Source: Rhodobacter flavimaris
GTDB taxonomy: Bacteria; Pseudomonadota; Alphaproteobacteria; Rhodobacterales; Rhodobacteraceae
NCBI RefSeq assembly: GCF_021378075.1
Contig: NZ_JAJUOS010000012.1
Span: 38,414-102,413 of the forward strand
Length of the DNA: 64,000 nt
Reading direction: 5' to 3'
Position 1 is the first letter of the stretch; every line of letters begins with the position of its first letter. The notes beneath the pieces are model-generated. The model had not been told where the DNA came from. It did not search any database and was given only the letters and a program-made list of their open reading frames with translations. Positions 53,675 through 60,388 of this stretch are shown here, in pieces. The position numbers and the translations under genes were made by a program.

Positions 53675-54322
53675 ATGACTGAAAGCCGCAAGGACACCGT
53701 TCCGCGCCTGACCCAGAACCCGCACGAAACCCGCGAGAGCCGCGAGAAGAACCTCGAGGTTGCCATCGGCCGCCAGGTGCGCGAGTTGCGCAAACGCCAG
53801 CGAATGACCGGATCGGATCTGGCGACGCAGACCGGCCTCTCGGTCGGCATGCTGTCGAAGATCGAGAACGGGGTGATCTCGCCTTCGCTCAACACGCTGC
53901 AAACGCTCGCGAACGCGCTGCGCGTGCCGCTGGTGCAGCTGTTTACCGGCTATGAGGAGCCGCGCGGCGCGATGCATGTCAAGGCAGGCGAGGCCGTCGA
54001 GGTCGAACGCGCGGGCACCCGCGCCGGGCACCAGTATCACCTGCTTGGCCATATCGGCTCGAACAACTCGGGCGTCGTGGTCGAACCCTACATGATCGTC
54101 CTTTCGACCCAGAGCGACCGCTTCCCGACCTTTCAGCACGAGGGGATCGAGTTGCTTTACATGCTTGAGGGCGCAGTCGATTACCGCCATGGCGATCAGA
54201 TCTATCGGCTGGAGCCGGGCGACAGCCTGCTGTTTGACGCTGATTCCCCGCATGGCCCCGAGACGCTGCTCGAATTGCCCGCCAAATACCTGTCGATCAT
54301 CACCTATCCGCAGGCGAAATAG
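53675..54322 (+). CDS. XRE-cupin transcriptional regulator, likely of the N-methylglutamate genes
   Basis: This 215-residue protein has a helix-turn-helix at about residues 30-90 (IGRQVRELRKRQRMTGSDLATQTGLSVGMLSKIENG in outline) and a C-terminal cupin at about 140-210 (HEGIELLYMLEGAVDYRHGDQIYRLEPGDSLLFDADSPHG). The N-terminal 28 residues are charged and poorly structured. It lies directly upstream of the mgs-gmaS-mgd cluster on the same strand, but a terminator separates them. I infer it senses methylamine, glutamine or a pathway intermediate. Confidence 0.88.
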   Translation: MTESRKDTVPRLTQNPHETRESREKNLEVAIGRQVRELRKRQRMTGSDLATQTGLSVGMLSKIENGVISPSLNTLQTLANALRVPLVQLFTGYEEPRGAMHVKAGEAVEVERAGTRAGHQYHLLGHIGSNNSGVVVEPYMIVLSTQSDRFPTFQHEGIELLYMLEGAVDYRHGDQIYRLEPGDSLLFDADSPHGPETLLELPAKYLSIITYPQAK

Positions 54323-54369
54323 CCCCTTCCTGCCCGATTTCGCGGCACCACGACCGTCAGACCATCCGA

Positions 54370-54396
54370 AAGCGCCCAATTTGCGGGCGCTTTTTT
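54370..54396 (+). terminator. Terminator after the XRE-cupin regulator
   Basis: AAGCGCCC (54370-54377) pairs with GGGCGCTT (54385-54392) over a 7-base loop, running into TTTTTT. It separates the regulator transcript from the methylamine operon. Confidence 0.9.
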
Positions 54397-54420
54397 CATA
54401 GGCAATTAATTTTCCCCACC

Positions 54421-54463
54421 GGAAATGAATTATCTTGTGAGGCAATTTCATTTCCTGCTAGTT
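54421..54463 (+). promoter_or_regulatory. Inverted-repeat operator and promoter of the N-methylglutamate operon
   Basis: GGAAATGAA (54421-54429) and TTCATTTCC (54447-54455) are perfect 9-bp inverted arms with a 17-base spacer in an AT-rich island. TTGTGA (54435-54440) inside the spacer and TAGTTA (54459-54464) form a sigma-70-like pair with an 18-base gap, so the right arm lies between -35 and -10. This arrangement suits repression. Binding by the adjacent XRE-cupin dimer is inference. Confidence 0.6.
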
Positions 54464-54504
54464 AATCCGTGACGGCACTCGGCCGAAACTGAACGGAGAG
54501 GACT

Positions 54505-55392
54505 ATGTGTGGCATCGTTGGCCTGTTCCTGAAAAAGGAAGACCTGCGCCCGCAATTGGGCACCCTGTTGACCGATATGCTTATCACCATGACCGATCGG
54601 GGCCCCGACAGCGCGGGCATCGCGATCTATGGTGATGAGGCTGGCGGTCTGAAAATGACGATCCAGTCGGACACCCCGGCGCAGACCTTTGACGGTCTCG
54701 ACGCGGCGCTGTCCGCGGCGCTCGGCGCGCCGGTGACCATGAAGATTGTCGATACCCACGCCGTGCTGAGCCTGCCCGAGGGCAGCGAGGCCGATGCCCG
54801 CGCCTTCCTGAAGGAAAAGGGCATTCGCGTCATGGGCGCCGGTGTCTCGATGGAGATCTTCAAGGAGGTTGGCCTGCCCAAGGACGTGGCGGCGCGCTTC
54901 GGCATCCGCGCGATGGGCGGCAGCCACGGCATCGGTCACACCCGCATGGCGACCGAGTCGGCGGTGACCACGCTTGGCGCGCACCCGTTCTCGACCGGCG
55001 ATGACCAGTGCCTCGTGCATAACGGCTCGCTGTCGAACCACAACGCGATGCGCCGCGTGCTGACCGAGAAGGGCTTTGCCCCGCAGACCCAGAACGATAC
55101 CGAAGTGGCCGCCTGCTACATCTCCTCGCGGCTGGCCGAGGGCGCCAACCTCGGGGAGGCGCTGGAAGGCACGCTGGAAGACCTCGACGGGTTCTTCACC
55201 TTCGTCGTCGGCACCAAGAACGGCTTTGGCGTCGTGCGCGACCCGATCGCCTGCAAACCCGCCGTGATGGCCGAGACCGAGGATTACGTGGCCTTTGGTT
55301 CGGAATACCGCGCCTTCGCCAAACTGCCGGGGATCGATACCGCCCGTGTCTGGGAACCCGAGCCCGCCACCGTCTACTTCTGGGAGCGCTGA
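54505..55392 (+). CDS. mgsA: N-methylglutamate synthase subunit A (class II glutamine amidotransferase domain)
   Basis: This 295-residue Ntn-hydrolase subunit corresponds to the GlxB/GltB amidotransferase domain, with nucleophile Cys2 (MCGIVGLF), DRGPDSAG at about 31-38 and GHTRMATES at about 145. In N-methylglutamate synthase it releases methylamine from gamma-glutamylmethylamide for transfer to 2-oxoglutarate. It has a GGAGAGG ribosome site upstream. It is the first gene of mgsABC-gmaS-mgdABCD. A general GlxB annotation would be the fallback; the linked gmaS and mgd genes decide the pathway. Confidence 0.92.
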   Translation: MCGIVGLFLKKEDLRPQLGTLLTDMLITMTDRGPDSAGIAIYGDEAGGLKMTIQSDTPAQTFDGLDAALSAALGAPVTMKIVDTHAVLSLPEGSEADARAFLKEKGIRVMGAGVSMEIFKEVGLPKDVAARFGIRAMGGSHGIGHTRMATESAVTTLGAHPFSTGDDQCLVHNGSLSNHNAMRRVLTEKGFAPQTQNDTEVAACYISSRLAEGANLGEALEGTLEDLDGFFTFVVGTKNGFGVVRDPIACKPAVMAETEDYVAFGSEYRAFAKLPGIDTARVWEPEPATVYFWER

Positions 55393-55395
55393 GAC

Positions 55396-56079
55396 ATGCA
55401 GACCATCGACATGGCCACCACCCCGCTGCGCGAGCTGAACGCCGCGTTGCAGGCTCAGGCCCAGCAAACCAACCAGACCCAGTGGGTCATCGAGAACCCC
55501 AAGGGCGCGCATGCCGTGGCCGTGGGCCTCGACGCGCCGATCGAAGTCACCGTGAGGGGTTCGACCGGCTATTACTGCGCCGGGATGAACAAGCAGGCCA
55601 CCATCAACGTGACCGGTTCGGCCGGTCCGGGCGTGGCCGAGAACATGATGTCGGGCACCGTCGTGATCGAGGGTGACGCCAGCCAATATGCCGGGGCCAC
55701 CGGCCATGGCGGCCTCTTGGTCATCAAGGGCAATGCCTCCTCGCGCTGCGGGATCTCGATGAAGGGCATCGACATCGTCGTGCATGGCAATGTCGGCCAC
55801 ATGTCGGCCTTCATGGCGCAGTCGGGCAATCTCGTGGTTTGCGGCGACGCGGGCGACGCGCTCGGCGACAGCCTCTACGAGGCGCGGCTTTTCGTGCGCG
55901 GTTCGGTCAAGTCGCTCGGTGCCGATTGCATCGAGAAGGAAATGCGCCCCGAGCATATCGAGATCCTTAAGGATCTGCTGGCCCGCGGCGGCTGCGACGC
56001 CAAACCCGAAGAGTTCAAGCGCTACGGCTCGGCCCGCAAACTCTACAACTTCCACGTCGATCACGCCGGCGCGTATTGA
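55396..56079 (+). CDS. mgsB: N-methylglutamate synthase subunit B (GXGXG domain)
   Basis: This 227-residue right-handed beta-helix subunit resembles the GltB C-terminal (GXGXG) domain, with repeated G-x-x-G motifs (VTGSAGPGVAENMMSGTVVIEGDAS, GATGHGGLLVIKGNASSRCG, VVHGNVGHMSAFM). It serves as scaffold between the amidotransferase and FMN subunits. It starts three bases after mgsA ends. Confidence 0.92.
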   Translation: MQTIDMATTPLRELNAALQAQAQQTNQTQWVIENPKGAHAVAVGLDAPIEVTVRGSTGYYCAGMNKQATINVTGSAGPGVAENMMSGTVVIEGDASQYAGATGHGGLLVIKGNASSRCGISMKGIDIVVHGNVGHMSAFMAQSGNLVVCGDAGDALGDSLYEARLFVRGSVKSLGADCIEKEMRPEHIEILKDLLARGGCDAKPEEFKRYGSARKLYNFHVDHAGAY

Positions 56080-56090
56080 GGACCTGAGAG

Positions 56091-57416
56091 ATGGACAAGA
56101 CCCCCCAAACCAAGCCGCGCGACAGCTGGACCTTCTCGCCCGAGATCAACGCCGAGATCCGTCGCGCTGCCGAAACCGGTATCTATGACATCCGCGGTGG
56201 CGGTGCGAAACGGCGCGTGCCGCATTTCGACGACCTGCTGTTCCTGGGCGCCTCGATCTCGCGTTACCCGCTCGAGGGCTACCGTGAGAAATGCGACACC
56301 TCGGTCACGCTCGGCACGCGCTTTGCGAAGAAGCCGATCGAGCTGAAGATCCCGGTCACCATCGCGGGCATGTCCTTCGGCGCGCTCTCGGGCCCGGCGA
56401 AAGAGGCCCTTGGCCGTGGCGCCACGATGGCCGGCACCTCGACCACCACGGGCGACGGCGGCATGACCAATGAGGAACGCGGCCATTCGGAAAAGCTGAT
56501 CTATCAGTATCTTCCGAGCCGCTACGGCATGAATCCCGATGACCTGCGCCGCGCCGATGCGATCGAGATCGTCGTGGGCCAGGGCGCCAAGCCCGGCGGC
56601 GGCGGCATGCTGCTGGGTCAGAAGATCACCGAGCGCGTCGCAAACATGCGCAACCTGCCCGTGGGCATCGACCAGCGCTCGGCCTGCCGTCACCCGGATT
56701 GGACCGGCCCCGATGACCTCGAGATCAAGATCCTCGAGATCCGCGAGATCACGAACTGGGAAAAGCCGATCTACATCAAGATCGGTGGCGCGCGCCCCTA
56801 TTACGACACCGCGCTTGCCGTGAAAGCCGGGGCCGATGTCGTCGTGCTCGACGGTATGCAGGGCGGCACCGCGGCGACGCAGGACGTGTTCATCGAGCAT
56901 GTCGGCCAGCCGACGCTTGCCTGTATCCGCCCGGCGGTGAAGGCGCTGCAAGACCTCGGTATGCATCGCAAGGTTCAGCTGATCGTCTCGGGCGGCATTC
57001 GCACCGGCGCGGACGTCGCCAAGGCGCTGGCGCTTGGCGCCGACGCGGTGGCCATCGGCACGGCGGCCCTTGTGGCGCTTGGCGAAAACGACCCGAAATG
57101 GGCCGCGGAATACACCAAGCTTGGCACCACGGCCGACGCCTATGACGACTGGCACGAGGGCAAGGATCCGGCGGGCATCACGACCCAGGACCCCGAGCTG
57201 ATGAAGCGTCTCGATCCGATCGAGGCCGCGCGCAAGCTGCGCAACTACCTCGCGGTGCTGACGCTCGAATGCCAGACCATCGCGCGCGCCTGCGGCAAGA
57301 GCCACGTCCACAACCTCGAACCCGAGGATCTGTGCGCGCTGACCATCGAGGCGGCAGCCATGGCGGGTGTTCCGCTCTCGGGCACCAACTGGATCCCCGG
57401 CCAGGGCGGGTTCTGA
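56091..57416 (+). CDS. mgsC: N-methylglutamate synthase subunit C (FMN/Fe-S glutamate-synthase domain)
   Basis: This 441-residue TIM-barrel subunit is like the FMN-binding domain of glutamate synthase: IAGMSFGALSGPAKEALGRGA, GQGAKPGGGGMLLG, VVLDGMQGGTAATQ and SGGIRTGADVAKALALGADAVAIGTAAL. It carries out the reductive transfer of methylamine to 2-oxoglutarate, giving N-methylglutamate. A Cys-containing stretch near the end (ECQTIARACGKSHVHNLEPEDLCAL) fits the iron-sulfur ligand region. It starts 11 bases after mgsB. Confidence 0.92.
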   Translation: MDKTPQTKPRDSWTFSPEINAEIRRAAETGIYDIRGGGAKRRVPHFDDLLFLGASISRYPLEGYREKCDTSVTLGTRFAKKPIELKIPVTIAGMSFGALSGPAKEALGRGATMAGTSTTTGDGGMTNEERGHSEKLIYQYLPSRYGMNPDDLRRADAIEIVVGQGAKPGGGGMLLGQKITERVANMRNLPVGIDQRSACRHPDWTGPDDLEIKILEIREITNWEKPIYIKIGGARPYYDTALAVKAGADVVVLDGMQGGTAATQDVFIEHVGQPTLACIRPAVKALQDLGMHRKVQLIVSGGIRTGADVAKALALGADAVAIGTAALVALGENDPKWAAEYTKLGTTADAYDDWHEGKDPAGITTQDPELMKRLDPIEAARKLRNYLAVLTLECQTIARACGKSHVHNLEPEDLCALTIEAAAMAGVPLSGTNWIPGQGGF

Positions 57417-57474
57417 CAGACAGACGGGCGGGGCCATGGGAACCCGCCCGCACACACCAACAGGGAATGAACCA

Positions 57475-58782
57475 ATGACCGATCTTGCCGCCTTCGCCCG
57501 CGAAAAGGGCGTGAAGTATTTCATGATTTCCTACACCGACCTGTTCGGCGCGCAGCGGGCCAAGCTGGTCCCGGCCTCGGCGATTGCCGACATGCAGGTC
57601 GATGGCGCGGGCTTTGCGGGCTTTGCCACGCATCTCGACCTGACGCCCGCGCACCCCGACATGCTGGCCGTGCCGGATGCGCCCTCGGTGATCCAGCTGC
57701 CGTGGAAGAAAGACGTGGCCTGGGTGGCCTCGAACTGCGTCATGGCGGGCGGCGATGCGCTTGATCAGGCACCGCGTAACGTGCTGGCCAAACTGATCGC
57801 CGAGGCCGCCGAGATGGGCCTTGAGGTCAAGACCGGGGTCGAGCCCGAATTCTTCCTGCTTACCCCCGACGGGCTGCAAATCTCGGACCCAGCCGATACC
57901 GCCGCCAAGCCCTGCTATGACCAGCAGGCCGTGATGCGCCGCTATGACGTGATCGCCGAGATCTGCGATTACATGCTGGAACTGGGCTGGGAGCCCTACC
58001 AGAACGACCACGAGGACGCGAACGGCCAGTTCGAGATGAACTGGAAATACGACGAGGCCATGGCCACCGCCGACAAGCACTCGTTCTTCAAGTTCATGGT
58101 GAAGTCGGTTGCCGAGAAGCACGGCCTGCGCGCCACCTTCATGCCCAAGCCGATCATGGGCCTGACCGGCAACGGCTGCCACGCGCATATCTCGGTCTGG
58201 GAAAAAGCGACCGGCAAGAACGCGTTCTCGGACCCGACCAAGGAACTCAGCCTGTCGGACAGCGGCCGCCACTTCCTCGGCGGGATCATGAAGCACGCCT
58301 CGGCGCTGGCCGTGATCACCAACCCGACGATCAACAGCTACAAGCGGATCAACGCGCCGCGCACCATCTCGGGCGCGACCTGGGCGCCGAACACCGTCAC
58401 CTGGACCGGCAACAACCGCACCCACATGGTGCGCGTGCCCGGCCCCGGCCGGTTCGAGCTGCGCCTGCCCGATGGCGCGGTGAACCCCTACCTGCTGCAA
58501 GCGGTGATCATCGCGGCGGGCCTGTCGGGTCTGCGCTCCAAGGCCGATCCGGGCCCGCGCTACGACATCGACATGTATGCCGAGGGCCACAAGATCGAGG
58601 GCGCGCCCAAGCTGCCGCTGAACCTGCTGGACGCGATCCGCGCCTACGATGCCGATGACGAACTGAAGTCGATCATGGGCACCGAGTTCTCGACCGGCTA
58701 TCTCAAGCTCAAGATGCAGGAGTGGAACAGCTTCGTGAACCACTTCTCGCATTGGGAACGTGACAACACGCTCGACATCTGA
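57475..58782 (+). CDS. gmaS: Gamma-glutamylmethylamide synthetase GmaS (glutamine synthetase type III-like)
   Basis: This 435-residue GS-family ligase joins methylamine to glutamate with ATP, forming gamma-glutamylmethylamide, the entry step of the pathway. Motifs are VEPEFFLLTPDG (about 120), NDHEDANGQFEMNW (about 178), GNGCHAHISVW (about 233), and NNRTHMVRVPGPGRFELRLPDGAVNPYLL (glutamate and ATP sites, about 317). ATG 57475 lies 58 bases after mgsC. Placement among mgs and mgd genes makes the GmaS assignment firm over a generic GlnT label. Confidence 0.93.
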   Translation: MTDLAAFAREKGVKYFMISYTDLFGAQRAKLVPASAIADMQVDGAGFAGFATHLDLTPAHPDMLAVPDAPSVIQLPWKKDVAWVASNCVMAGGDALDQAPRNVLAKLIAEAAEMGLEVKTGVEPEFFLLTPDGLQISDPADTAAKPCYDQQAVMRRYDVIAEICDYMLELGWEPYQNDHEDANGQFEMNWKYDEAMATADKHSFFKFMVKSVAEKHGLRATFMPKPIMGLTGNGCHAHISVWEKATGKNAFSDPTKELSLSDSGRHFLGGIMKHASALAVITNPTINSYKRINAPRTISGATWAPNTVTWTGNNRTHMVRVPGPGRFELRLPDGAVNPYLLQAVIIAAGLSGLRSKADPGPRYDIDMYAEGHKIEGAPKLPLNLLDAIRAYDADDELKSIMGTEFSTGYLKLKMQEWNSFVNHFSHWERDNTLDI

Positions 58783-58837
58783 CCGATGCGGGCCCGGATC
58801 GTCCGGGCCCGTCCCCTACTCTGGATGATCTCACATC

Positions 58838-60088
58838 ATGCGCTTCTCCGGCTTTCGCGTCGTCAAGGAGGCTCTGACCGGCCACAAGGGCTGGCGTCCC
58901 CTCTGGCGCAATCCCGCCCCTCAGCCCGCCTATGACTATGTCATCGTCGGCGGCGGCGGGCACGGTCTGTCCACCGCCTATCACCTGGCCAAGGTCTTCA
59001 AGGGCAGCCGCATCGCGGTGCTCGAAAAGGGCTGGCTTGGCTCGGGCAATATCGGGCGCAACACGACGATCATCCGCTCGAACTACCTGCTGCCGGGCAA
59101 CGAGCCGTTCTACGAGTTCTCGATGAAACTCTGGGAGAACATGGAGCAGGAGTTCAACTTCAACGCCATGGTCAGCCAGCGCGGGATCCTGAACCTGATC
59201 CATACCGATGCGCAGCGTGACGCCTATCGGCGGCGCGGCAATGCGATGTTGCTTGCGGGGGCCGATGCGGAACTGCTGGATCGCGACGGCGTGCGGGGCA
59301 TGTATCCTTGGCTCAACTTCGACAATGCGCGCTTCCCGATCAAGGGCGGGCTGTTGCAGCGTCGCGCGGGCACCGCGCGCCATGACGGCGTGGCCTGGGG
59401 CTATGCGCGCGGCGCCGACCTGCTGGGTGTCGATCTGATCCAGAACTGCGAAGTCACTGGCTTCCGCATCGAGAACGGCCGCGTTCTGGGGGTCGAGACC
59501 TCGCGCGGCTATATCGGCGCGAAGAAGGTCGGCGTGGCGGTCGCGGGTTCGTCTGGCCGCGTGATGCAGATGGCGGGCATGCGCCTTCCCATCGAAAGCC
59601 ACGTGCTGCAAGCCTTCGTCTCCGAAGGGCTCAAGCCTGTCGTGGATGGCGTCATCACCTTCGGCGCGGGCCATTTCTACGTCAGCCAGTCCGACAAGGG
59701 CGGGCTTGTCTTTGGCGGCGACATTGACGGCTACAATTCGTATGCGCAACGCGGCAACCTTCCGGTGATCGAGGACGTGGCCGAGGGCGGTATGGCTCTG
59801 ATGCCCGCGATCGGCCGCGCGCGGCTGTTGCGCGCCTGGGGCGGGATCATGGACATGTCGATGGACGGCTCGCCCATCATCGACCGCACGCCGATCGAGG
59901 GCCTCTATCTGAACGCGGGCTGGTGCTATGGCGGCTTCAAGGCCACGCCCGCCTCGGGCTACGCCTTCGCGCAGCTTCTGGCCACCGACGCGCCTCACCC
60001 GACCGCCAGCGCCTACCGGCTCGACCGGTTCGCGCGCGGCTATGTCATCGACGAAAAAGGCATGGGCGCACAGCCCAATCTGCACTGA
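58838..60088 (+). CDS. mgdA: N-methylglutamate dehydrogenase subunit A (sarcosine oxidase beta-like)
   Basis: This 416-residue flavoprotein homologous to SoxB has the FAD-binding VIVGGGGHGLSTAYHLAK at about 36-53, GSGNIGRNTTIIRSNY (the region that bears the covalent flavin in SoxB) and a C-terminal GWCYGGFKATPASGYAFA. In this cluster it oxidises N-methylglutamate with MgdC. It is the first of four mgd subunits. Confidence 0.92.
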   Translation: MRFSGFRVVKEALTGHKGWRPLWRNPAPQPAYDYVIVGGGGHGLSTAYHLAKVFKGSRIAVLEKGWLGSGNIGRNTTIIRSNYLLPGNEPFYEFSMKLWENMEQEFNFNAMVSQRGILNLIHTDAQRDAYRRRGNAMLLAGADAELLDRDGVRGMYPWLNFDNARFPIKGGLLQRRAGTARHDGVAWGYARGADLLGVDLIQNCEVTGFRIENGRVLGVETSRGYIGAKKVGVAVAGSSGRVMQMAGMRLPIESHVLQAFVSEGLKPVVDGVITFGAGHFYVSQSDKGGLVFGGDIDGYNSYAQRGNLPVIEDVAEGGMALMPAIGRARLLRAWGGIMDMSMDGSPIIDRTPIEGLYLNAGWCYGGFKATPASGYAFAQLLATDAPHPTASAYRLDRFARGYVIDEKGMGAQPNLH

Positions 60089-60097
60089 GGTCCCCCC

Positions 60098-60388
60098 ATG
60101 CTGATCCCCCATCCCCTTCTTGGCCTGCGCGACGCACAGGAATTCACCTATCTCGGCGATGCCGCCCTGCTGAACCGTCCCGACGGGATGGCCGAGGGCG
60201 CGGCCGAAGCCTTCAACGACTATGTCTATCTGCGTGACAACCCGGCGGGCGTTCACCGCGAACTGTGGTTCCACGAGCAGGGCGACCGCAGCTGGCTGAT
60301 CGTCACCCGCAACACCGTGACCCATGAGATTCTCGGGGCCGAACTGGCCCGCGATGTGGCGCTGGCCGCGAAAGGGGGTGCGCAATGA
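60098..60388 (+). CDS. mgdB: N-methylglutamate dehydrogenase subunit B (sarcosine oxidase delta-like)
   Basis: This 96-residue SoxD homologue aligns with it through LRDAQEFTYLGDA, YVYLRDNPAGVHRELWFHEQGDRSWLIVTRNTVTHEI (in outline). The zinc ligands of sarcosine oxidase delta are largely missing: the N-terminal C-x-x-C is HPLLG here and the later H-x3-C is HEQGD. Only the His remains. Its stop overlaps mgdC by four bases. Confidence 0.9.
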   Translation: MLIPHPLLGLRDAQEFTYLGDAALLNRPDGMAEGAAEAFNDYVYLRDNPAGVHRELWFHEQGDRSWLIVTRNTVTHEILGAELARDVALAAKGGAQ

